64,000 bases of DNA from Deltaproteobacteria bacterium (GTDB lineage Bacteria > Myxococcota > Myxococcia > Myxococcales > Anaeromyxobacteraceae): NCBI GenBank assembly GCA_016214955.1, contig JACRMN010000029.1, positions 1-64,000 on the forward strand. The letters run 5' to 3'. The notes under the pieces were generated by a model that was not told where the DNA came from, ran no database searches, and saw nothing but the letters and a program-made list of their open reading frames with translations. Positions within the stretch are counted from its first letter, which is position 1, and every line of letters begins with the position of its first letter. This document shows positions 24,850 to 32,273 of this stretch, piece by piece. Both the position numbers and the translations under genes were made by a program.

Positions 24850-26247
24850 TCAGTTCCTCTCGCCGGCGAAGGCCACGGCGTGCGGGTCCGGCAGCACGTC
24901 GACCGCGGCGACCACGCGGCGCGCCGTCAGGTCCACGGCCACCAGCGAGCCCTCCTCGGGCAGCAGGGCCAGCAGCAGGTTCTCGGCGTCGTCGATGGCG
25001 AGCCAGCCGGGCACCCCCGGCAGCGCGATGGCGTCCACGGGGGTGAAGGCCAGCGGGTCGTAGATCTCCAGCCTCCGGTCGCGCCGGCCGACGTAGACCA
25101 GGTCGGTGCGAGGATCGACCTTGAGGGCGGTGGCCCCCAGCCCCACGTGCTGCCGGGCCACGGGCCTGAGATCCGGCAGCGACCAGACCCCGAGCTGGGC
25201 CGAGCCGGCGTGGATGGCGTAGAGCCGCGTCCCGGCCCGGTTGAGCGCCATGCGCGTCGGCTCGGGGTCGGTGGCGAGGGCCCCCACCACGGCGCGATTG
25301 GCGACGTCGATCACGGTGATGCGCGCCGAGCGGCGGTTGGCCACGTAGGCGCGCCGGCCGGAGCGGTCGAGGAGCAGGGCCTGCGGCTCCTCGCCCACCG
25401 GCACGCGGCCGCGCTCCATGCCCGAGGCCGGGTCCAGGAAGGCCAGGGTCCGGCTGCCGGCGTTGACCGCGAGCAGCGTGCGCCCGTCCTGCGTGAGCGC
25501 CAGGTCGCCCGGCCGGTCGCCCGGCTGCAGCCGCATGGGGGGCAGGTCCTCCCGCGAGGCGAGGTCGATGACCTGGATGGTGTCCTCGCCCGACAGGGCC
25601 ACGTAGGCCCGCCCCTGGAGGGCGTCGACGGCGATCCCCTGCGGCGCGCGGCCGGTGGGCAGCACCGCCACCACCTGGCGCCGCCGCCGGTCGAGCACCG
25701 CCACCGCCGAGGCCGCGTCGCTGGTGCAGTAGGCCGAGAGGGCGGGCTGGGGCGCGTGAGGGACCTGCGCCGCGAAGGCCGGCGCGAAGCCGTAGCTCGC
25801 CGAGACCGACGAGGAGAACCGCAGCGCCAGGGTGAGCACGGTGGCGTGGCCGCGCGACACCGGGAGCGCGACCGGCACGCGGTCCGGCTCCCGGGAGACC
25901 AGGAGGTCGGTCCGCCCGTCCTCGGTGACCAGGGTAGCGCGCCGCACCTTCACTGCCAGGGAAGTGTAGCTGCCCGGCGGCAGCCGGCCCGAGGCCAGGA
26001 GCCGCTGCCGCGAGGCCTTCGCGCCGTCCACCTCGGCGAACCCCAGGGTGAGCGGGACCTCCAGCCCGTCGGCCCGCACCGCGGCGACCCACTCCAGGGC
26101 GAAGCTGAGCCGCTCGGCCGCTGCCGGCAGCGGATCCAGGTACAGGAAGACTTCCCCTTCTCCGGCCAGCGGCGGGAGCGACCGCGCGGCCAAACCCGGG
26201 GCCTGGCAGGCGGCGAGTGCGAGCGCAGCGGCGGCGAGTGCTCTCAT
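24850..26247 (-). CDS. YVTN-type beta-propeller lipoprotein
   Basis: 465 residues with lipobox LAAC. An N-terminal DUF4382-like beta domain (residues ~20-160) is followed by about seven blades of YVTN/YncE type: APQGIAVDALQGRAYVALSG, PGDLALTQDGRTLLAVNAG, RSGRRAYVANRRSARITVID and a last blade with LVAVDLTARRVVAAVDVLPD. Such propellers bind proteins or act as surface scaffolds. It lies directly after the terminator hairpin that follows the OmcS gene, and 8 bases before the barrel gene. It probably belongs to the same envelope complex. Confidence 0.82.
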   Translation of the reverse strand: MRALAAAALALAACQAPGLAARSLPPLAGEGEVFLYLDPLPAAAERLSFALEWVAAVRADGLEVPLTLGFAEVDGAKASRQRLLASGRLPPGSYTSLAVKVRRATLVTEDGRTDLLVSREPDRVPVALPVSRGHATVLTLALRFSSSVSASYGFAPAFAAQVPHAPQPALSAYCTSDAASAVAVLDRRRRQVVAVLPTGRAPQGIAVDALQGRAYVALSGEDTIQVIDLASREDLPPMRLQPGDRPGDLALTQDGRTLLAVNAGSRTLAFLDPASGMERGRVPVGEEPQALLLDRSGRRAYVANRRSARITVIDVANRAVVGALATDPEPTRMALNRAGTRLYAIHAGSAQLGVWSLPDLRPVARQHVGLGATALKVDPRTDLVYVGRRDRRLEIYDPLAFTPVDAIALPGVPGWLAIDDAENLLLALLPEEGSLVAVDLTARRVVAAVDVLPDPHAVAFAGERN

Positions 26248-26269
26248 GCGCGTCCACCCCGGGGAGCGG

Positions 26270-26308
26270 GTGAAGGAAAAAGAAGAGGGGGCCTTGGGGG
26301 CCCCCTCT
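26270..26308 (-). terminator. Intrinsic terminator/attenuator behind the OmcS-like gene
   Basis: On the minus strand, GAGGGGGCC-CCCAA-GGCCCCCTC forms a 9-bp stem followed by TTCTTTTTCC. It lies 31 bases past the OmcS-like stop codon and before the YVTN propeller gene. It should make the NHL-OmcS message far more abundant than the downstream export genes. Confidence 0.8.
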
Positions 26309-26338
26309 CCCTACCACAACTTCTCTACAAGTGGCGCA

Positions 26339-27655
26339 CTAGTCCTTGGCGTGGCACTTGTTGCAGTAGCTGCGCGCCCACGGGCCGAACACGGTGGCCG
26401 GCCGGTAGTTGTAGGCGGCCTGCTGCTGGGCCGGGCTGTAGCCGTAGTTGATCTTGTTCTCCGTGGTGCTGGAGTCGTAGATCGCGACGTTGCCGTTGGC
26501 GGTGTCGGCCACGGTCATGAACTCGTTCAGGTAGAAGAACCGGAGCGAGCTCTCGAAGCCCGAGGCGTGGGCGCGGTGGCAGGAGATGCAGGCCACCTGG
26601 CCGTTGGTGCTGGCGGCGGGCATGGCGGTGGCGCTGGCGGCGGCGGCCTTCAGGACGGCGTAGTCGCGGTGGCCCTGCTCGAAGGGAGCGAGGGTCGAGA
26701 AGGCGGCCGAGGCGGTGACGTTGGTCATGACGCCGGTGCGGACCCAGGCGTTGTAGTTGTTGGCGATCTCGGCGGTGAGGTTGGCGCCGTTGCCCGCCGG
26801 GTGGCGGAGGCCGGCCATGCCGGAGGTGTAGCTCTGCTGCAGCATGCCGGTGTGGCAGTTGGCGCACCACTCGGACATGTCGGCGCCGTAGGCGATCGGG
26901 GTCTGGGTGGAGGCCTCGGAGCGGTTGTAGGTGCTGTTGACGACGGCGGCCGGGACGGTGCGGGTGAAGGCGTAGGAGCCGGTCAGCGACTTCGGCTGGT
27001 AGCCGATGCCGCCGAGGATGCGGTAGGCGCCCACGGCCGAGGTGCCCGCGATGGGGTCGGCGCTGCTGTTGTAGGAGCCGGAGTTCCAGATCGGCAGGCC
27101 GGCGGTGCTGATGTTGCCGGAGGCGTCACGGCGGTACTTGCCGTGCGGGTCGTGGCAGGAGGAGCAGGCCAGGGCGCTCGCCGGGTAGACGCCGCCAGGG
27201 GCGTAGGCCAGGGTGCTGTCAGCCACGTAGCCGAAGTCGGCGGCGATGACGTTGTGGCCGTGGCGCTCGCCGGGGTTGCCGTCGAGGGCGGTGTTCTTGC
27301 GGATGACGACGTTCATCGTCTTCTTCAGCCAGGCGAAGTCGCCGCCCGGGGTGGCCTCGACCGGGGAGGTCGAGTCGTAGGGGGTGATGCCGGCGGTCGA
27401 GATGTGGTAGCTCGACGGCGCCGTGTCGGCGGCCTGGTGGCAGTTGAGGCAGGCGCCCGACTGGTCGTTGGCCTTCAGGAGGTACGGGCCCGTGCCATTG
27501 GCGAAGGTCCGGCCGGTCACGTTCGGCTGGCCGTCGAACGAGTTGTGCATCGAGTGGCAGCCCTCGCACTCGGCGACGCCGCCGGAGTGGAAGGCGTAAG
27601 CGTTGCCGAAGGCGAACGCGAACAGCGCGGCGACTGCGATTCTCAGGAACTTCAT
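26339..27655 (-). CDS. omcS: OmcS-like hexahaem nanowire cytochrome
   Basis: 438 residues, matching OmcS of Geobacter sulfurreducens in length and along its whole sequence. The signal peptide ends at AYA; the mature protein begins FHSGGVAECEGCHSMHNS. There are six CxxCH motifs: CEGCH, CLNCH, CSSCH, CANCH, CISCH and CNKCH. The conserved OmcS segments YHISTA, GGDFAWLKKT, CHDPHGKYRR, GAYRILGGIGYQPKSL, MSEWCANCH, LRHPAGNG, CHRAHASGF and C-terminal CNKCHAKD are all present. Mature His16 (in SMHN), which in OmcS filaments ligates a haem of the next subunit, is conserved. The product should therefore polymerise into an extracellular electron-conducting filament. RBS GAGGGAGAAG; preceded by an NHL gene and a sigma-54 promoter, followed by a terminator. 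Confidence 0.95.
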   Translation of the reverse strand: MKFLRIAVAALFAFAFGNAYAFHSGGVAECEGCHSMHNSFDGQPNVTGRTFANGTGPYLLKANDQSGACLNCHQAADTAPSSYHISTAGITPYDSTSPVEATPGGDFAWLKKTMNVVIRKNTALDGNPGERHGHNVIAADFGYVADSTLAYAPGGVYPASALACSSCHDPHGKYRRDASGNISTAGLPIWNSGSYNSSADPIAGTSAVGAYRILGGIGYQPKSLTGSYAFTRTVPAAVVNSTYNRSEASTQTPIAYGADMSEWCANCHTGMLQQSYTSGMAGLRHPAGNGANLTAEIANNYNAWVRTGVMTNVTASAAFSTLAPFEQGHRDYAVLKAAAASATAMPAASTNGQVACISCHRAHASGFESSLRFFYLNEFMTVADTANGNVAIYDSSTTENKINYGYSPAQQQAAYNYRPATVFGPWARSYCNKCHAKD

Positions 27656-27678
27656 CTCTTCTCCCTCGCTTCGGTTGA

Positions 27679-27694
27679 CCGGCCCCTCGGCCGG
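27679..27694 (-). other. Small hairpin in the omcS-like leader
   Basis: CCGGCC-GAGG-GGCCGG forms a 6-bp stem 24 bases before the OmcS-like ATG, in the 90-base gap after the NHL gene. It could protect the abundant omcS message as a processing or stability element, or be chance in GC-rich DNA. Confidence 0.35.
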
Positions 27695-27745
27695 CTTGTT
27701 GGTGCTGCTTCCTCCAGCTCTGCGACTCCTCCGAAAACCGTGCTG

Positions 27746-28711
27746 CTAGCGGCTGCGCACTCCCGGCCCGCTCTGCGACTCCAGGGAGATCCGGTAGACG
27801 TTCACGCCGCGGCGGGCGTTCTGGGACACCCAGACCCGGCCATCGGCGGCCACCACGTCGACCGGCGCGGACAGGTTGCCGGGTCTGACGCCGCGGTAGC
27901 CGAACTCCTTCTTGAACTTGAGCGCCGGGTCGAACACCAGCACCGCCGACTTCAGGATGTCGGTGACGTAGGTGTAGCCGGCCTCGTCGCGGGCGATGCC
28001 GGCGACGATGTTGAACTTGCCGGGGGCGCTGCCCCGCTCGCCGAACTCCGTGACCTCGCCCTCGGGGGAGAGGACGAAGCCGCGGAAGAGCGGCTGGATG
28101 GTGAAGAGGATGTTGCCGTTCCTGTCGACCGAGAAGCCGCGCAGGCCCAGGTCCTCGCGCTTCTTGGCGACGTCGAGCTTCTCGGCCAGGTCGAAGCTCT
28201 TCTCGACGGCGCCGTCGAGGCCGGCGACGACCACCCGCATGCCGGGCCGGTCGGCCACGTACAGCTTGGCGCCGGCGCGGGCGATGGCGTCGGGGTGGAA
28301 GGTCTCGGCGAAGCCGGCGGGCAGGCCGGTGAGGGCCACCTTGGCGGCGGGCTCCCCGCGGAAGTTGCAGCGGACGAGCTGCACCGGGCTGCCGGCCGAG
28401 TAGGACAGGACCATCAGGTCGCCGCCCTCGAGGGCCACGGCGTCGATGGGGTGGCCGAGCTCGGCGTCGTCGCCGAAGGCGTACTCCTGCATCCCGGCCT
28501 GGTTGAAGATGCGCACCTGGCCGGCCGAGATGACCAGGACCTCCTGGTGCTCGGGATCGAACTTGAGCCGCGCCTCGGCGAGCAGCAGGACGCCGGTGAA
28601 GTCGGAGAGGCTGTGCTGGTAGGAGACGTCGAGCGCCGCGGCGTAGACGGCCAGGCCGGCGGCCACGAGGGCCACCACAACCTTTGCCAGCCTGGCGATC
28701 GCGAGACGCAT
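27746..28711 (-). CDS. NHL-repeat propeller protein preceding OmcS
   Basis: 321 residues from the ATG at 28711; a longer frame to 29116 has no signal sequence. The N-terminal hydrophobic stretch (LAKVVVALVAAGLAVYAAAL) is a signal or membrane anchor. Then come about six blades: VLVISAGQVRIFNQAGMQEY, DAIARAGAKLYVADRPGMRV, GKFNIVAGIARDEAGYTYVT and APVDVVAADGRVWVSQNARR. From memory, an NHL-repeat gene also neighbours omcS in Geobacter, so it is probably a conserved accessory of the filament, perhaps a scaffold or cap. No enzymatic residues are evident. Confidence 0.87.
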   Translation of the reverse strand: MRLAIARLAKVVVALVAAGLAVYAAALDVSYQHSLSDFTGVLLLAEARLKFDPEHQEVLVISAGQVRIFNQAGMQEYAFGDDAELGHPIDAVALEGGDLMVLSYSAGSPVQLVRCNFRGEPAAKVALTGLPAGFAETFHPDAIARAGAKLYVADRPGMRVVVAGLDGAVEKSFDLAEKLDVAKKREDLGLRGFSVDRNGNILFTIQPLFRGFVLSPEGEVTEFGERGSAPGKFNIVAGIARDEAGYTYVTDILKSAVLVFDPALKFKKEFGYRGVRPGNLSAPVDVVAADGRVWVSQNARRGVNVYRISLESQSGPGVRSR

Positions 28712-28779
28712 CCATCCACCCCAGCCCGAAGGCCCGGAAGTTTCCGCCGACGACGTGAGCGCTACGGAGGTGGGCCCTG

Positions 28780-28795
28780 TGCATGACAGGTGCCA
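28780..28795 (-). promoter_or_regulatory. Sigma-54 promoter of the NHL-OmcS operon
   Basis: On the minus strand TGGCACCTGTCATGCA has the full TGGCAC -24 box and TGCA at -12, with GG and GC exactly 10 bases apart. The transcript should start near 28769, about 58 bases before the NHL ATG. RpoN control requires an enhancer-binding activator. Confidence 0.75.
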
Positions 28796-28825
28796 GGGTT
28801 CTGGAGGGGGTTCGGCGGAGTCGGA

Positions 28826-28888
28826 TCGAGTGATCTCGAAGGATTGCGGCGTCAACTCCCCCTGATCACCTGGGGGATTACCCCCAGG
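28826..28888. promoter_or_regulatory. Palindromes placed like sigma-54 enhancer sites
   Basis: TCGAG-TGAT-CTCGA (28826-28839) and CCTGGGGG-ATTA-CCCCCAGG (28869-28888), both perfect inverted repeats, lie about 30-110 bases upstream of the -24 element. That is where an enhancer-binding protein would sit for the OmcS promoter. They are also upstream of the opposite promoter, so one regulator could serve both arms. Confidence 0.5.
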
Positions 28889-29129
28889 GGTGCGGGGCCA
28901 CTCGCGCCCGCTGTCCACCCGAAAATGGCGGTTTTGTGCGCAGAGCCTGCGCTCATGAAGGTGTGCGCGCACGGGTTGCTGGACCGCCACCACAGGCAAT
29001 TTCGGGCGCCGTTCACTCCTCGTCCGAACGCGATCTGCTGCTCCTCCCTGAAGTCGCGGGGATGGGAGATCGGGTTCCAGCACCCACCCCTGCACACCCC
29101 GTCCGGACTGCGGCAAGACTCACGTTCGC

Positions 29130-29145
29130 TGGGGCATAGCGCGCA
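29130..29145 (+). promoter_or_regulatory. Weak sigma-54 candidate for the second OmcS-like gene
   Basis: TGGGGCATAGCGCGCA keeps GG (29131-29132) and GC (29143-29144) 10 bases apart and a flanking T and A, but departs from TGGCAC and TTGC. It is 111 bases before the preferred ATG. Confidence 0.35.
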
Positions 29146-29256
29146 GTGTGGGAGTACGGCGGAGGTCCGCTGGGCCTGTCGCACCGGTCCCGTTTGATCG
29201 CGACATGGGGGCATATGGGTTGCAGCCCGCCCCGCTTCGTGCGAGTGGTGCTCGCC

Positions 29257-30570
29257 ATGCGCAGAGCAGCCGGGAGGTGCCTGCCGCCGCTCGCGGCGGT
29301 GGCGCTGTGCCTCGCCGCCTCTCCGGCCCTCGCCTTCCACGGCGGCGGCGCCGGTGAGTGCGACGGCTGCCACTCGATGCACGACTCGAACGACGGAGTG
29401 TCGGGCCCCGGGCCGCGCGGCGGGTACCTGCTGAAGGCCAGCGACCCGAGCTCGGTCTGCCTCAACTGCCACCAGGCCCAGGGCGACATCGGCCCGGTCG
29501 GCTACCACATCTCCACCGCCGAGGCCGACATGCCGCCGGGCCTCCCTCCGCGGCAGATGGCGCCCGGCGGCGACTTCGGCTGGCTGAAGAAGACCTTCCA
29601 GTGGACCACGCGCCCGGGCACCCCGCTGCAGACCAGCCCTGGCGAGCGGCATGGCCACAGCATCGTCGCCCTCGACTACGGCTACTCCTCCGACTCCCGC
29701 AGCTTCACCGCACCGGGGGGCACGTACCCCTCGGCCAACCTTTCCTGCGTGAGCTGCCACGACCCCCACGGCAAGTACCGGCGCTTCGCCGACGGCTCCG
29801 TCGGGACGAGCGGGCTCACCGTGCTGGGGAGCGGCTCGCAGGCGAGCGGCACCGATCCGGTGGCCGGGGTCGGGGCGGCCGGCGTCTACCGGATGCTGGG
29901 CGGCGTGGGCTACCAGCCCAGGTCGCTGTCCGGCGCGCTCGCCTTCCAGAACCCGCCGCCGGCGGCCGTCGCCCCCAACACCTACAACCGGCGGGAGACC
30001 ACCACCCAGACGCGGGTTGCCTACGGCCGCGACATGTCCGAGTGGTGCGCCAACTGCCACCCGCGCCTCCTGGTCTCGGGCGTGACGGAGCAGATGTCCG
30101 GCCTGCGCCACCCGGCCGGCAACGGCGCCATCCTGGGCGCCACCATGTCGCGCAACTACGCCTCCTACCTGCGCACCGGCAAGCTGACGGGGTTCGCCAG
30201 CCAGTCCTACCTGTCGCTCGTGCCCTTCGAGGAGGGGCACGCCGACTACACGCGCCTCAAGGCCCACGCCCGCAGCGACGACCTCTACCTGCAGGGGCCC
30301 GACGACGTCTCCACCGTGATGTGCCTGACCTGCCACCGGGCCCACGCCTCCGGCTTCGACGGCGCCCTCCGCTTCCGGGCCCGCGGCGCCGAGTTCATCA
30401 CCGTGGGTGACACCGTCAGCGGCGCGCGCTACCCCGACCCGCTGGCCGAGCCGGCCGTCGCCGAGGGCCGCACCCAGGCCGAGACGCGGGCCTCCTACTA
30501 CGACCGCCCGGCGACGGTCTTCTCGCCCTTCCAGCGCTCCCTCTGCAACAAGTGCCACGTGAAGGACTGA
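29257..30570 (+). CDS. Second OmcS-like hexahaem cytochrome (OmcT-like paralogue)
   Basis: 437 residues from the ATG at 29257, almost the same length as the first OmcS homologue. The signal peptide ends at SPALA; the mature start is FHGGGAGECDGCHSMHDS. Six CxxCH motifs: CDGCH, CLNCH, CVSCH, CANCH, CLTCH, CNKCH. YHISTAEADMPPG, GGDFGWLKKTF, CHDPHGKYRRF, MSEWCANCH, LRHPAGNGA, VPFEEGHADYT and CNKCHVKD match OmcS; some stretches look closer to Geobacter OmcS than those of the neighbour do. His16 for the inter-subunit haem is kept. No clear RBS precedes this ATG; a start at 29215 is possible. Transcribed away from the first copy, and its 3' end overlaps a GT-C gene by 19 bases. Confidence 0.93.
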   Translation: MRRAAGRCLPPLAAVALCLAASPALAFHGGGAGECDGCHSMHDSNDGVSGPGPRGGYLLKASDPSSVCLNCHQAQGDIGPVGYHISTAEADMPPGLPPRQMAPGGDFGWLKKTFQWTTRPGTPLQTSPGERHGHSIVALDYGYSSDSRSFTAPGGTYPSANLSCVSCHDPHGKYRRFADGSVGTSGLTVLGSGSQASGTDPVAGVGAAGVYRMLGGVGYQPRSLSGALAFQNPPPAAVAPNTYNRRETTTQTRVAYGRDMSEWCANCHPRLLVSGVTEQMSGLRHPAGNGAILGATMSRNYASYLRTGKLTGFASQSYLSLVPFEEGHADYTRLKAHARSDDLYLQGPDDVSTVMCLTCHRAHASGFDGALRFRARGAEFITVGDTVSGARYPDPLAEPAVAEGRTQAETRASYYDRPATVFSPFQRSLCNKCHVKD

Positions 30571-32273
30571 GCGAGGCGCCCGGCCTCGGCGAGGGGGAGG
30601 TGTCGCCCCGGGCGGTGCTGCGCGCAGCGGCGCCGGCGCTGCTCCTCGCCTGCCTGGTGCTGCTGCCCTTCCACGACAAGGCCTTCACCGTCGACGACAC
30701 GGTCTTCGTGTCCCAGGCGCGCCACGCCCTCGCCGATCCGCTCCACCCCACCGCCTTCGAGATGGCCTGGAACGACGAGCCGGAGCGGGTCTCGCGGTTC
30801 CTCCCCACCGGGCCGGTCATCGCCTGGCTCCTCCTTCCCGCGGCCGCCGCCGGCGGCTCCGAGGCGCTGGCCCACGCCGTCCAGCTCCTGCTGCTGGCGC
30901 TGGCCATCTTCGCAACCGTCTCCCTGGCGATGCGGCTCGGCCTGCCCCGCGCCTGGGCGGGAGGGGCGGGCCTGCTGCTGGCTGCGACGCCCACGGCGCT
31001 CGCCATGGCCGGGACCGCCATGCCCGACGTGCCAGCCATGGCGCTCGGCGTGGCCGGCGTGGAGCGGCTCCTCGCCTGGCGCCAGGGCGGGCGGCCCGGG
31101 GCCGGCGCTGCGGCGGCCATCTTCCTGGCGCTCGCCGCCCTGGCGCGGACGCACCTCGTGCTGCTGCTGCCGGTGGGCGCGCTCCTGCTCGTCGAGGACC
31201 CGCTCTCTCTCCGAGCCTGGCGCGGCGTCCCGCTGCGCCGCTGGCTGCCGCTCGCGGCCGCCGGCCTGCTGGTGCCGGCGGTGCTGGCCCTCACCCGCGA
31301 CCCGCAGGCCGGCGCCGGGAGCATCGCCGGCGCCGCGGTGGCCCTCTCGAGCCTCGACAAGGTCGGCCCCAACGCCGTCGCCTTCTGCGTCCACTGGGTC
31401 CTGGCCCTCCCCTTCGCCCTCCCCTGGGCGGCGCTGCGCTGGCGGTGGCTGCTCCGGCGACCCTGGGCCTTCCTGCTGGCCAGCGCGGGCGCCGCCCTCC
31501 TGCCGCAGCCGCCCCTGGGGCCGCAGTTCCCCGTGGCGCTGGCGCCGGTCGCCGGCCTGGGCGCGGCGGTGCTGGTCGACCTGGTGGGCGACGCCCTGCG
31601 CCGCCGCGACGCCATCCAGCTCTCGCTCGGCGCCTGGATGCTGCTGCCGCTCGCGGCCCTGCCCTACACCCACTTCCCGGCCAAGTACCTGCTGGCCTGC
31701 GCGCCGGCGGCGACCATCCTGGTGGCCCGGACCATGGCCGCAAGCCCGGGTCCCTCGCGCCGGCTGCTCGCGGCCACCGCCGTCGCCGGGGTGGCGCTGG
31801 GCGTCGCCATCCTCCGGGCCGACGCAGCGGTGGCCGGCCTGGCCCGCGACGCCGCCCGGGCGCTGGTGGCGCCCCAGGTGGCCGCGGGGAGGCGGGTCTG
31901 GTACGTCGGCCACTGGGGCTTCCAGTGGTACGCCGAGCAGGCCGGGGCTCGCTTCTTCCCCATGCGCCCGCCCTTCCCCGCCCCGGGCGACCTCGTCCTC
32001 TCCAGCCTGCACTGCGAGCCCCAGATCGACGTCTGGAAGATGACCGAGGACCTGGCCCACCTGGTGCGGATCGAGCACAGCGCCCCGGGCGGCCGGGTGA
32101 TGGACCGGGCCAGCGGCGCCGGCTTCTACAGCAACTTCTGGGGCTACCTGCCCTGGTCCTGGGGCTCGGGCGTGGTCGAGGCCATCGAGCTCTGGCGCGT
32201 GGCCCCCGGAGCCGGATCGGGCGCGGCCAGGGCGCCGGCCGCGGCCAGGAGCAGGCCGGCGGCCAGCCAGTAG
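30552..32273 (+). CDS. GT-C (PMT-like) membrane glycosyltransferase
   Basis: Up to 573 residues with 10-12 hydrophobic segments. The first loop has FTVDDTVFVSQARHA, the acidic pair typical of GT-C enzymes of the ArnT/PMT type, which transfer sugars from polyprenyl-phosphate donors on the outer face of the inner membrane. A mid-chain GTAMPDVPAMALGV segment also fits that fold. The frame begins with a GTG at 30552, overlapping the OmcS paralogue stop; later GTGs at 30600 or 30615 are possible. Coupling to a cytochrome gene is notable. The C-terminal ~40 residues are Ala/Arg-rich and overlap antiparallel with the next gene. Confidence 0.75.
   Translation: MPREGLSEAPGLGEGEVSPRAVLRAAAPALLLACLVLLPFHDKAFTVDDTVFVSQARHALADPLHPTAFEMAWNDEPERVSRFLPTGPVIAWLLLPAAAAGGSEALAHAVQLLLLALAIFATVSLAMRLGLPRAWAGGAGLLLAATPTALAMAGTAMPDVPAMALGVAGVERLLAWRQGGRPGAGAAAAIFLALAALARTHLVLLLPVGALLLVEDPLSLRAWRGVPLRRWLPLAAAGLLVPAVLALTRDPQAGAGSIAGAAVALSSLDKVGPNAVAFCVHWVLALPFALPWAALRWRWLLRRPWAFLLASAGAALLPQPPLGPQFPVALAPVAGLGAAVLVDLVGDALRRRDAIQLSLGAWMLLPLAALPYTHFPAKYLLACAPAATILVARTMAASPGPSRRLLAATAVAGVALGVAILRADAAVAGLARDAARALVAPQVAAGRRVWYVGHWGFQWYAEQAGARFFPMRPPFPAPGDLVLSSLHCEPQIDVWKMTEDLAHLVRIEHSAPGGRVMDRASGAGFYSNFWGYLPWSWGSGVVEAIELWRVAPGAGSGAARAPAAARSRPAASQ

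Larger units (their letters stand above)
28712..29256. other. Divergent control region between the two OmcS-like arms
   Basis: 545 bases without a convincing gene. It contains one strong and one weak sigma-54 promoter facing opposite ways and two palindromes between them (listed separately). The remaining ~240 bases (28890-29129) show no further motif I can support. Confidence 0.6.
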
